Below are positions 15,939 to 23,435 of a stretch of DNA of 64,000 nucleotides, one piece after another. Source of the DNA: Fredericiella sp963839515 (GTDB lineage: Bacteria > Chloroflexota > Anaerolineae > Caldilineales > Caldilineaceae); contig CAWIVN010000014.1 of the NCBI GenBank assembly GCA_963839515.1, positions 124,001 through 188,000 on the forward strand, in the 5' to 3' direction. Below the pieces are notes generated by a model that was given only the letters and a program-made list of their open reading frames with translations, did not search any database and was not told the origin of the DNA. The translations under genes and the position numbers were made by a program. Position 1 is the first letter of the stretch. Each line of letters starts with the position of its first letter.

Positions 15939-17507
15939 ATGGATAATCTGTTGTTAATGATTGTCCTGGCGATCCTTTTTTTCTTGATCGGCGCCGGCGT
16001 TGCCGGATATCTTGCCTTCAAACGAGGTCAGACGGCCGGCATTGAAACGGAGAGGACGCGCCAGGAAGGTGTACGGCTAGGGGCCGAGCAGGAGGCCGCT
16101 CGCATCGTCGCCGAGGCCGAGGCCCAGGCCAAGCAGTTGCAGCTTTCGATTAAGGAAGAGGAAGTGCTGCGGCGCAAGGAAATGGACGTGGAAGCGGCCC
16201 GCCGCCGTACTGAGTTGGAAAAGATCGAAGAACGCCTGCAGAACCGGTTGGATACGGCGGAGCGACGCCTGCAGCAGATCGAGAGTCGCGAGCGCAAGAT
16301 CAACCAGCGCGAGACGAAGATCGGCGAGCGCGAGACGCGGCTGACCACGATCGAGGAGGAATGGTCGGCGGAGCTGCAGCGTGTGGCGGCGATGAACGAG
16401 GACGAGGCGCGCCAGGTGCTGCTCGAACGCGTGGAGCAGAGCACGCGCAACGACATGGCGCGCAAGATCCGCGAGGTGGAAGCTGAGGCGCACGAAGAAG
16501 CCGACCGGCGAGCGCGTGCCATCATCACGATGGCCATCGAGCGGCTCGCCAGTGATCATGTCAGCGAGTTCTCGGTGAGCAGTGTTGATCTGCCGTCCGA
16601 TGAGATGAAGGGGCGCATTATCGGTCGCCAGGGCCGCAACATTCGCGCCATCGAGCAGGCGCTGGGTGTGGACTTGGTAGTGGACGATACGCCGGAAGCA
16701 ATCATCATTAGCAGCTACGATCCCGTGCGGCGCGAAGTGGCCCGCATGGCGCTGAGCAAGCTGGTGGCGGATGGACGCATCCACCCTGCGCGCATCGAGA
16801 AGGAAGTGGAGAAGGCGCAGCAGGAGATCGACCGCATCATCGTCGAGGCCGGCGAGCAGGCGGTAATCGAGGCCGGCATTTCCGGCTTGCACCGCGAGGT
16901 GCAGCGCCTGCTCGGCCGTCTCAAGTTCCGCACCAGCTATGGCCAGAACCAGCTCATGCATGCCATCGAGACGGCCAAACTGGCCGGGTTGATGGCGGCC
17001 GAACTGCACGCCAACGTCAAGATTGCCCGCATGGGCGGCTTGCTGCATGACCTGGGCAAGGCGGTGTCACACGAGATCGACGGGCCGCATGCCGTTGTGG
17101 GCGCCGAGATCGCCAAGCGCTATGGGGTACCGGATGTCGTGGTGAACTGCATTGCCAGCCATCACGGCGAAGTGGAGCCGGAGTCAGTCGAGGCAGTGAT
17201 CGTGGCGGCCGCCGATGCCATCAGCGGCGCACGTCCGGGTGCACGGCGTGAGAGCTTGGAGACATACATCAAGCGTGTCACCGAGCTGGAAGAGATCGGC
17301 AACAGCTTCAAGGGCGTCAGCCAGACGTACGCCATCCAGGCAGGCCGTGAAATTCGCGTGCTGGTGCGCCCCGAAGACGTGGACGACTACGCGGCCGTCC
17401 AACTCAGCAAGAACATCGCTCAGAAGATCGAAGATAACCTGCAGTACCCCGGCCAGATCCGGGTCACCGTCGTGCGCGAAACGCGCGCGGTCGAGTACGC
17501 AAAATAA
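15939..17507 (+). CDS. rny: Ribonuclease Y
   Basis: RNase Y is the membrane-anchored endonuclease that begins mRNA decay in many bacteria lacking RNase E. The 522-residue protein has an N-terminal membrane anchor (about residues 4-26), a long Glu/Arg-rich coiled coil (30-190), a KH domain with GRIIGRQGRNIRAIE (about 225-245) and an HD domain with MGGLLHDLGKAV and ASHHGEVE (about 370-410). ATG 15939 has CACGAGG upstream. RicT, encoded at 5507, is the expected accessory protein for this enzyme. It converges with cdsA; two hairpins separate them. Confidence 0.97.
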   Translation: MDNLLLMIVLAILFFLIGAGVAGYLAFKRGQTAGIETERTRQEGVRLGAEQEAARIVAEAEAQAKQLQLSIKEEEVLRRKEMDVEAARRRTELEKIEERLQNRLDTAERRLQQIESRERKINQRETKIGERETRLTTIEEEWSAELQRVAAMNEDEARQVLLERVEQSTRNDMARKIREVEAEAHEEADRRARAIITMAIERLASDHVSEFSVSSVDLPSDEMKGRIIGRQGRNIRAIEQALGVDLVVDDTPEAIIISSYDPVRREVARMALSKLVADGRIHPARIEKEVEKAQQEIDRIIVEAGEQAVIEAGISGLHREVQRLLGRLKFRTSYGQNQLMHAIETAKLAGLMAAELHANVKIARMGGLLHDLGKAVSHEIDGPHAVVGAEIAKRYGVPDVVVNCIASHHGEVEPESVEAVIVAAADAISGARPGARRESLETYIKRVTELEEIGNSFKGVSQTYAIQAGREIRVLVRPEDVDDYAAVQLSKNIAQKIEDNLQYPGQIRVTVVRETRAVEYAK

Positions 17508-17516
17508 CCAGCTCCT

Positions 17517-17577
17517 GTGCGTGGCGCCGCCCACGATCGTTCCCACTACCTCCAATCTGGTGGGCGGCGCCACGCAC
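17517..17577 (+). repeat. Perfect 18-bp inverted repeat after rny
   Basis: GTGCGTGGCGCCGCCCAC (17517-17534) is exactly repeated in reverse complement at 17560-17577 with a 25-base loop. There is no T-run after it, so it is not a classical terminator. It may protect the 3' end of the rny mRNA or be a short interspersed palindrome. Confidence 0.7.
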
Positions 17578-17612
17578 GGTTTCACGTCATTTCAGCCCAC
17601 CGTCCAGAGCGG

Positions 17613-17640
17613 GTCACGTCATCGACGTGACTTGCTTTTT
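17613..17640 (+). terminator. Intrinsic terminator after rny
   Basis: GTCACGTC (17613-17620), loop ATC, GACGTGAC (17624-17631), then TTGCTTTTT. The T-run overlaps the cdsA stop codon on the other strand. Confidence 0.7.
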
Positions 17641-18502
17641 ATAGCGTTCGCGCGAAGTTGGCCAGCGCCTGATAGATAAACGGCAGCGTAAACAGCAGGC
17701 TGTCCATGCGATCCAACAGGCCGCCATGCCCCAGGAAAAACGTGCCCGTATCCTTCACCCCTACCTGGCGCTTCATCATGCTGATGGAGAGGTCGCCGAA
17801 GAGGGCCAGGACGCCGGCCAGGAAGCCGACTATGGCCCCAAAGACAGGGCCAATGCCCACCGGCAGGGCGGCGGCCAGAAAAGCCCCTGCCGCCGAGGCT
17901 GCGATCCATCCGCCGATGGTCCCCTCCCAAGTCTTCTTTGGGCTCAAGCGCGGCCACAACTTGTGCCGGCCCATCGAGACGCCCACAAAAAGCGCCGCCG
18001 AATCATTTGCCCATGTCACGAGCAGCCCAAACATCACGTACCAGAAGCCGTTCGGCAAGAAGCGCAGTGATACAACCTGCCCTAGGGTGACGCCCAGGTA
18101 AATGGCGACCATGCTGGTCGCCAGCCAGGTGTTGATCGGTTTCTCGATCACAAACAAGCTGTAGGTGAGCGTCACGATAAAGCCGGCGATTAGCACGGTG
18201 GCGGTCGGGAAAGACACCAACTCGATCAGCCGCACCGTGGGCTCGGTGAACCAACCGGTGACGGCAATCGATGAGGCCTGCACCTGCTGCGGATCCCAGC
18301 CGGAGAGAAAGAGCATGACCGCCCAGGGCAGACCGATCCACACGGACGGGTGGTAGCCTCCCTTGCGCAGCATGTCAAACATTTCCAGGCAGCCGACGAC
18401 TGTAACCACGACGCCGAAGATCAGGCCCCAGATGCCGCCCAAATAGATTGGGATAATAACGATTGGAATTGCAATCAGGGCGGCGATAATTCGCGTGCGC
18501 AC
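17639..18502 (-). CDS. cdsA: Phosphatidate cytidylyltransferase
   Basis: This enzyme makes CDP-diacylglycerol from phosphatidic acid and CTP, the branch point of phospholipid synthesis. The 287-residue protein has multiple membrane segments and the family signature near the C-terminus: LSPKKTWEGTIGGW, then FGDLSISMMKRQVGVKD and LGHGGLLDRMDS, with the acidic residues that bind metal. I chose GTG 18502 (RTRIIAALIAIPIVIIP follows, the family's usual start); a TTG at 18574 would add 24 residues. It closes the rpsB-tsf-pyrH-frr-uppS-cdsA run. Confidence 0.93.
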   Translation of the reverse strand: MRTRIIAALIAIPIVIIPIYLGGIWGLIFGVVVTVVGCLEMFDMLRKGGYHPSVWIGLPWAVMLFLSGWDPQQVQASSIAVTGWFTEPTVRLIELVSFPTATVLIAGFIVTLTYSLFVIEKPINTWLATSMVAIYLGVTLGQVVSLRFLPNGFWYVMFGLLVTWANDSAALFVGVSMGRHKLWPRLSPKKTWEGTIGGWIAASAAGAFLAAALPVGIGPVFGAIVGFLAGVLALFGDLSISMMKRQVGVKDTGTFFLGHGGLLDRMDSLLFTLPFIYQALANFARTL

Positions 18503-18577
18503 GAAGCAGCCTGCGCTTTCTTTGTTGGTTGGGGAGGATCGGCGTCGCCAGTCAGGTGTTTTCCAGCCAGGCAACAG

Positions 18578-19306
18578 CTATTTTTGCAAAACACGGCCAA
18601 AGCGCCGCTCGCGGCGACTGTATTCGACCAGTGCCTTGTCCAACTCCGATTCGTCAAAGTCCGGCCAGTAGGTCGGGGTAGTGTAATACTCGGCATAGGC
18701 GGCCTGCCAGATCAGGAAATTGCTGAGCCGCCATTCGCCACCTGTGCGAATGATCATATCCGGGTCCGGTAAGTTGGCCGTGTACAAATATGAACTCAGC
18801 AACTCTTCGCTGAGGTTCTCCGGGCGCACGCCATCTTGAATCATGTGGCGAACGGCATCGAGGATCTCGGCGCGTCCGCCATAGTTGAATGCGACGTTGA
18901 GCGTGATGCGTTCGTTGTTGCGCGTCACTTCGAGCGCATGCAGGATCTGTTTCTGCAGCTGCGGGTTAATGCCTTCCATGCGCCCACTGTGCAGAATGCG
19001 TACACCGTTCTTGTTCAGATCGTTGAGTTGGCGCTGGATCGTGAGGCCCAACAGGCGCATGAGGCCGCTCACCTCTTCGGGTGGGCGGCCCCAGTTCTCG
19101 GTGGAAAATGCATAGATGCTGAGGACCTTCACCTCGCGCTGCACGCAGTGTTCCAGAATGCGGCGCATGTTGTCGACGCCAGCCTGATGGCCTGCCACGC
19201 GGGGCAAGCCGCGTGCCTTGGCCCAGCGCCCATTGCCGTCCATGATTATGCCCAGGTGGTGGGGTACGGCGGTGATCGCTTGGCTGACGTCCGATTGGGT
19301 GCTCAC
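18578..19306 (-). CDS. uppS: Undecaprenyl diphosphate synthase
   Basis: UppS extends farnesyl diphosphate with cis-isoprene units to make the undecaprenyl carrier for peptidoglycan and surface polysaccharides. The 242-residue protein has HLGIIMDGNGRWAKARGLPR (substrate-binding Asp and Asn), GHQAGVDNMRRI, IYAFSTENW, LNVAFNYGGRAEI, DLIIRTGGE-type PDPDMIIRTGGEWRLSNFL and the C-terminal RRERRFG. The GTG start at 19306 follows AGAGGATTT. Usually Phe or Val follows GGE; Trp is seen here but outside catalysis. It overlaps no neighbour; frr ends 17 bases upstream. Confidence 0.97.
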   Translation of the reverse strand: MSTQSDVSQAITAVPHHLGIIMDGNGRWAKARGLPRVAGHQAGVDNMRRILEHCVQREVKVLSIYAFSTENWGRPPEEVSGLMRLLGLTIQRQLNDLNKNGVRILHSGRMEGINPQLQKQILHALEVTRNNERITLNVAFNYGGRAEILDAVRHMIQDGVRPENLSEELLSSYLYTANLPDPDMIIRTGGEWRLSNFLIWQAAYAEYYTTPTYWPDFDESELDKALVEYSRRERRFGRVLQK

Positions 19307-19323
19307 AAATCCTCTGCTCCTGC

Positions 19324-19881
19324 CTAGACCGTCATAATTTCTTCATCTTTGGTCTTGACGATCTCGTTGACCAGTTCGATGTAGTGGTCGGTCTGTTCCT
19401 GTATCTTATCCTGGCCGCGCTTGAGATCATCTTCCGAAATCAGGTGTTCTTTTTCCAGGTCGCGCAGATCCTGGATGGCGTCGCGGCGGATATTGCGCAC
19501 GGAAACACGCGCTTCTTCTCCCCGCTTGGACACGACCTTGGTCAACTCGCGGCGGCGTTCCTCGGTCAGCGCTGGAATCATGAGCCGTATTTGCTGGCCA
19601 TCATTGTTGGGCGTCAATCCCAGGTCCGACTTGGCGATCGCTTTTTCGATCGCACCGATGTCGCCGCGCGCATAGGGCCGGATCACGAGCTGCTGTGCTT
19701 CGGGCACGCTGATCGTGGCCAGCTGCAGCAGGGGCGTGGGCATGCCATAGTATTCGATCGTCAGGTGCTCGACCAGGGCCGGCGAAGCGCGGCCTGTCCG
19801 GATGGTCATCAGATCCTGCCGGAGCGACTCAATGGTTTTGTCCATGCGCTCATGGGCATCAGCCAGCACTTCCTTAATCAT
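19324..19881 (-). CDS. frr: Ribosome recycling factor
   Basis: RRF splits post-termination ribosomes together with EF-G. The protein (185 residues from ATG 19881) has the RRF helices and motifs: the start MIKEVLADAHERMDKTIESL, IRTGRASPALVEHL, YYGMPTPLLQLATISVPE, LGLTPNNDGQQIRL and PALTEERRRELTKVVSKRGE. A second ATG (19884) sits next to it; the GGAG upstream is 8 bases from 19881 and 5 from 19884, so I prefer 19881, which also gives the usual length. A palindromic repeat element fills the gap to pyrH. Confidence 0.96.
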   Translation of the reverse strand: MIKEVLADAHERMDKTIESLRQDLMTIRTGRASPALVEHLTIEYYGMPTPLLQLATISVPEAQQLVIRPYARGDIGAIEKAIAKSDLGLTPNNDGQQIRLMIPALTEERRRELTKVVSKRGEEARVSVRNIRRDAIQDLRDLEKEHLISEDDLKRGQDKIQEQTDHYIELVNEIVKTKDEEIMTV

Positions 19882-20000
19882 CATTTCTGCTCCTTGCACG
19901 GAGATGCGTGTCTATATGACACGGCAATGGAAAGAGAAATAGTGGTAATGGGAATCTCTAGGGGATATTGTAACAAATTCCGCCGGATGTGAAAACACAA

Positions 20001-20103
20001 TCTGAACCTTGATTCGTGGGATTTGGAGGATTACCATGATTAGAGAGCAGGGCGTGCACGCAAATCATGCAAATCCTATTAATCCCACGAATCAAGGTTC
20101 AGA
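20001..20103. repeat. Long palindromic repeat element between frr and pyrH
   Basis: The two 41-base arms (20001-20041 and 20063-20103) form an inverted repeat. The outer 23 bases, beginning TCTGAACCTTGATTCGTGGG, are exactly complementary, and the inner 18 bases have five mismatches. The 21-base loop contains GCGTGCACGC (20052-20061), itself a perfect palindrome. The right arm ends one base before the pyrH stop codon. The arms contain iterated AATC/GGATT units (AATCATGC AAATCCTATT AATCCCACG), a pattern I associate with interspersed palindromic repeats in several phyla. No transposase is present. It would fold into a very strong hairpin in the operon mRNA. Confidence 0.85.
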
Positions 20104-20823
20104 CTAAGCGGTAATAATGGTGCCAATGGGTTCGCCAGTCATGGCCTTTTCAAGAGCATCCTCCTGCCATAAGTTGAGCACGAGGATGGGCAGGTTGTTG
20201 TCCATACACATCGCCATAGCAGTGCTGTCCATGACGCCCACGCGCATGTTGAGCGCCTGGATGTAGGTGAGGTGGTCAAATCGCCTGGCGTCCTTGTTCT
20301 TTTTGGGATCGCTGTCGTAGACGGCGTCGACCTTGGTGGCCTTGATGAGCACGTCGGCGTCGATCTCCATGGCACGCAACGAGGCTGCCGTATCGGTGGT
20401 GAAATAGGGATTGCCGGTGCCGGCCCCAAAAATAATCACGCGGCCTTTTTCCAAGTGGCGCAAGGCGCGACGTTGGATGTAGGGTTCCGCCACGGCACGC
20501 ACTTCGATGCCCGTGAGCACGCGCGTTGGCAAGCCGACGCGTTCGAGTGCATCCTGTAAAGCCAGAGAATTCATCACCGTGGCCAGCATACCCATATGGT
20601 CGGCCGTCACGCGCTCCATGCCATGGTCGAGTCCATCCTGCTTGCCGCGCCACAGGTTACCACCGCCAATCACAAGCGCAACCTGTGTGCCCATGCCGAC
20701 CACATTGGCGACCTTGCCGGCGACAAACGCCGCCTGGCGTGGATTGATGCCGAACCCGCCTTCCCCGGCCAACGCTTCGCCACCTAGCTTGAGTAGGATG
20801 CGCCGATACTTTGGCTCTGCCAT
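20104..20823 (-). CDS. pyrH: UMP kinase
   Basis: PyrH phosphorylates UMP to UDP, a step in pyrimidine nucleotide supply and UDP-sugar synthesis. The 239-residue protein has the amino-acid-kinase fold with ILLKLGGEALAG, VALVIGGGNLWRGK, ADHMGMLATVMNSLALQDAL, IFGAGTGNPYFTTDTAAS and KATKVDAVYDSDPKKNKDA. ATG 20823 has AAGGAG upstream. It sits between tsf and frr as in many bacteria. The stop codon abuts the long palindrome at 20001-20103. Confidence 0.97.
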   Translation of the reverse strand: MAEPKYRRILLKLGGEALAGEGGFGINPRQAAFVAGKVANVVGMGTQVALVIGGGNLWRGKQDGLDHGMERVTADHMGMLATVMNSLALQDALERVGLPTRVLTGIEVRAVAEPYIQRRALRHLEKGRVIIFGAGTGNPYFTTDTAASLRAMEIDADVLIKATKVDAVYDSDPKKNKDARRFDHLTYIQALNMRVGVMDSTAMAMCMDNNLPILVLNLWQEDALEKAMTGEPIGTIITA

Positions 20824-20854
20824 CGTGATTTCTCCTTTTTCGCTTGATACAGAA

Positions 20855-20879
20855 ATGCCCAGCCGTGGTGGCTGGGCAT
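20855..20879 (-). other. Hairpin between tsf and pyrH
   Basis: ATGCCCAGCC / GGCTGGGCAT (20855-20864 and 20870-20879) form a perfect 10-bp stem with a 5-base loop. On the minus strand only TTTC follows, so termination would be partial at best. It may tune how much of the rpsB-tsf transcript continues into pyrH. Confidence 0.5.
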
Positions 20880-20896
20880 CTGTTTTCGCTTGCGGA

Positions 20897-21493
20897 TTAA
20901 CCGCCGACTTCGAGGCGGGCGAAGCGCCGCACCTTCATGTTTTCGCCCAACTGGGCGATCGTAGCTGTCAGCAAATCCTTGACGCTGACGTCGGGGTCTT
21001 TGACAAAGGGCTGCTCCATGAGACAGACTTCGCTGTACCACTTATCGAGCTTGCCCTCTACGATCTTGTCAACCACCTGGGCAGGCTTGCCGCTGTTGGC
21101 CATCTGCTCGCGGTAAATTTCTTTCTCCTTGGCGACGGCTTCTTCGGGCACATCTTCGCGGTTGACCCACTGCGGGCGGGCCGCCGTGACATGCATGGCC
21201 AGGTCCTTGGCCAGTTGTTGGAACTGATCGGTGCGCGCCACAAAGTCGGACTCGCAATTCAGTTCCACCAGGGTGGCTATCTTGCTGCCGCCGTGGATAT
21301 AGGTGCCGATGATACCCTCATTGGCATCGCGCGACGCCTTTTTGGCGGCGGTAGCCAAACCCTTCTTGCGCAGGTACTCGACGGCAGCGTCAAAGTCGCC
21401 GTTGGCATCGGTCAAAGCTTTCTTACAGTCGAGCACGCCGGCGTTGGTTGCCTCGCGCAGAAGCTTGACCATCTCTGCAGTAATCTCAGCCAT
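20897..21493 (-). CDS. tsf: Elongation factor Ts
   Basis: EF-Ts is the nucleotide exchange factor of EF-Tu. The 198-residue protein has the N-terminal UBA-like domain (MAEITAEMVKLLREATNAG, LDCKKALTDANGDFDAAVE, YLRKKG) and the EF-Tu contact motif LNCESDFVART. It is the short form with a single core domain half, common in Thermus, Chloroflexota and others, rather than the ~280-residue proteobacterial form. ATG 21493 follows AAAGAGG; a longer frame overlaps rpsB and is not used. rpsB ends 25 bases upstream. Confidence 0.96.
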   Translation of the reverse strand: MAEITAEMVKLLREATNAGVLDCKKALTDANGDFDAAVEYLRKKGLATAAKKASRDANEGIIGTYIHGGSKIATLVELNCESDFVARTDQFQQLAKDLAMHVTAARPQWVNREDVPEEAVAKEKEIYREQMANSGKPAQVVDKIVEGKLDKWYSEVCLMEQPFVKDPDVSVKDLLTATIAQLGENMKVRRFARLEVGG

Positions 21494-21518
21494 AATGACC
21501 TCTTTTGTTCCTTGATTC

Positions 21519-22439
21519 CTACTCGGCGTCTTCGACGATTTCTTCAAACCCGCCACCCAGGTCGGCGGTCAGGCCTTCGATCTGCTCGATCACGTCCTCG
21601 ACCACGGCCTCTGCATCGCCGGCATACTCTTCGGCGATTTCACTGTCGATGTCGATGGTCTGCAGCTTGGCGAGCACGCTCGGCCCAAGGTACTGCTCCA
21701 TCTCGGCCAGATCGCGGCGGCTGACGGCGCCCGTCTCAGCCTGGTCGACCTCGCGAATGCGCATGCCTTCCTCGGCGGCGTCGGCAACGGCACCCACCAC
21801 CAGCTTGACCGCGCGAATCGCATCGTCATTGCTGGGGATCACGTAGGTGATCTGATCCGGATTGGAATTGGTGTCCACCATGCCAATGATCGGCACGCTT
21901 ACCTTATTGGCTTCGTCCACGGCCAGTGACTCGACATTGGTGTCCACAATAAACAGCATGTCGGGCAGGCGGTTGCTCATGGTCTTCAAACCACCAATAC
22001 GGCGGTTAAGCTTTTCCACTTCCTTCTGGATCGACAACCGTTCCTTCTTGGGCAGGTTGCGGAACTCGCCGGCATCCATGCGGCGCTCGAGCTGGCGCAG
22101 GTACTGGATACGCTGGTAGATAGTGACCCAGTTGGTCAGCGTGCCGCCCAGCCAACGCTGGTTAATGTAGGGCATGCCGGCGCGCATGGCTTCCTGCTCG
22201 ATCGTGGCCTGCGCCTGGCGCTTGGTACCTACGAAAAGGACAGTGCCACCCTTGGCTACCGTGTCGCGTACGACCGCAGTCGAGGCGTTGAGCGCCTGTA
22301 CGGTCTGCTGCAGGTCGATAATGTGAATCCCACTGCGCTCGGTAAAGATGTATGGGCGCATCTTGGGGTTCCAGCGGCGAGTGCGGTGCCCAAAATGGAC
22401 GCCGGCCTCCAGAAGTTGCTTCATCGTAACGTTTGGCAT
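21519..22439 (-). CDS. rpsB: Small ribosomal subunit protein uS2
   Basis: S2 is a late-assembling 30S protein. The 306-residue protein has the family motifs VTMKQLLEAGVHFGHRTRRW, MRPYIFTERSGIHIIDLQQT, VLFVGTKRQAQ, RWLGGTLTNW and PIIGMVDTNSNPDQITYVIP. The C-terminus extends about 60 residues past the S2 core with an acidic tail (VVEDVIEQIEGL and onward), longer than in Escherichia coli. ATG 22439 has CAGGAGA upstream. It is the first gene of the operon, with a promoter at 22580-22609. Confidence 0.97.
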   Translation of the reverse strand: MPNVTMKQLLEAGVHFGHRTRRWNPKMRPYIFTERSGIHIIDLQQTVQALNASTAVVRDTVAKGGTVLFVGTKRQAQATIEQEAMRAGMPYINQRWLGGTLTNWVTIYQRIQYLRQLERRMDAGEFRNLPKKERLSIQKEVEKLNRRIGGLKTMSNRLPDMLFIVDTNVESLAVDEANKVSVPIIGMVDTNSNPDQITYVIPSNDDAIRAVKLVVGAVADAAEEGMRIREVDQAETGAVSRRDLAEMEQYLGPSVLAKLQTIDIDSEIAEEYAGDAEAVVEDVIEQIEGLTADLGGGFEEIVEDAE

Positions 22440-22554
22440 GAAATCTCCTGATTGGGTTAGAACACCCGCTTTCCTCAACCCGGCAGCAGACTGCACAGTG
22501 AATTACTTCGCTGTACAGCACCCGGCTCCCGGTCAGAAAGCGTGACAATTGTGC

Positions 22555-22609
22555 TTGGCGCAATACGCGCCAAGGAAAGATTTTAGCACAGAAGAAGGAA
22601 GAACATCAA
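22555..22609 (-). promoter_or_regulatory. Promoter and 5' hairpin of the rpsB operon
   Basis: On the minus strand, TTGATG (22609-22604), an 18-base spacer and an extended -10 TGC TAAAAT (22588-22580) predict a start near 22573. The first bases of the transcript would be TTGGCGC, loop GTATT, GCGCCAA (22573-22555), a 5'-terminal hairpin of a kind that protects mRNA from decay. The remaining leader of about 115 bases to the rpsB ATG could hold an S2-responsive element; I cannot match it to a known leader family. Confidence 0.6.
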
Positions 22610-22641
22610 ACTGAAGGGGGTATGTGCGAAATACATTTCCC

Positions 22642-22668
22642 GTAGGTCACGTTCCTGCCACGACCTAC
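22642..22668 (-). terminator. Hairpin at the end of the response regulator gene
   Basis: GTAGGTCGTG / CGTGACCTAC, a 10-bp stem with two wobble pairs and a 7-base loop, starts inside the stop codon of the regulator gene. The following minus-strand bases are GGGAAATGTATTT, not a clean T-run, so it is a weak terminator candidate that would separate the regulator from the rpsB promoter. Confidence 0.4.
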
Positions 22669-23381
22669 GCCTGCTGCTTCTTGAAGTCTACAAAGCGGTA
22701 GCCGAGACCGCGCTCGGTGAAGATGTAATGCGGGTCGGCCGGATCAATTTCGATCTTCTGGCGCAGGTAGGTGATATAGAGACGCAACAGGTGGTTGTCG
22801 TTGACGTATTCGTGCCCCCACACCTTGGTAAGCAAGGTTTCATGTGGCACGACCCAACCGGCATTCTGGATCAGATGGTATAGCAGTCGATATTCAGTGG
22901 GGCGCAGACCGATGCGCTCGCCATCGACGATCACCTGCCGTCGCTGCATATCCACCTGCAGCCGGTCGTCCACAGTAACGATCTGGTCCTCTGGACGGCC
23001 GTGTTGTTCAAAGCGGCGCAAGACCGCGCGAATACGGCTCGACAGCTCGCGCGGGCTGAAGGGCTTGGTAATATAGTCGTCCGCCCCCAAGTCGAGTCCC
23101 TTGATGCGGTCGTCTTCGTCTGCGCGCACCGTCAGCATGATCACAGGCGTTTCGCTGATTTCGCGGACGCGGCGCAACGTTTCAAAGCCGTCCATGCCCG
23201 GCATCTCGACGTCGAGGAGAACCAGGTCCGGCTGGTGGGCGCGCACCTTTTCGAGTGCCTGGTAGCCGTTGTTGGCTTCCAGCGTCAGATAGCCTTCCAA
23301 ATCCAGGTTCATTTTGACAAACCGGATCATGCGCGGTTCGTCGTCGACGACAAGTATGGTCTTCTTAGGTTGATTCGTCAT
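22665..23381 (-). CDS. OmpR/PhoB-family response regulator, orphan
   Basis: The 238-residue protein has a receiver domain (residues 8-125) with the acidic pair in LVVDDE, the phosphorylatable Asp57 in LVLLDVEMPG, the conserved Thr in IMLTVRA and Lys in ITKPFSP. A winged-helix DNA-binding domain follows (about 145-235) with LRPTEYRLLYHLIQ and the recognition region RLYITYLRQKIE. No histidine kinase gene adjoins it. The neighbour, on the opposite strand, is a Ser/Thr kinase whose -35 box lies inside this gene's first codons. Input may come from an unlinked histidine kinase or the neighbouring kinase. Confidence 0.92.
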   Translation of the reverse strand: MTNQPKKTILVVDDEPRMIRFVKMNLDLEGYLTLEANNGYQALEKVRAHQPDLVLLDVEMPGMDGFETLRRVREISETPVIMLTVRADEDDRIKGLDLGADDYITKPFSPRELSSRIRAVLRRFEQHGRPEDQIVTVDDRLQVDMQRRQVIVDGERIGLRPTEYRLLYHLIQNAGWVVPHETLLTKVWGHEYVNDNHLLRLYITYLRQKIEIDPADPHYIFTERGLGYRFVDFKKQQA

Positions 23382-23398
23382 GGAGAATCGGCTACACT
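23370..23398 (+). promoter_or_regulatory. Promoter of the kinase-FHA operon
   Basis: TTGATT (23370-23375), a 17-base spacer and TACACT (23393-23398). The -35 box lies within the first codons of the divergent response regulator gene (start 23381). A minus-strand candidate for that gene (TTGTAA, 18 bases, CATAGT) overlaps the same region, so the two promoters may compete. Confidence 0.55.
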
Positions 23399-23435
23399 AT
23401 GCACGGGCATTGATGAAAATTACAACTATTAAAGC

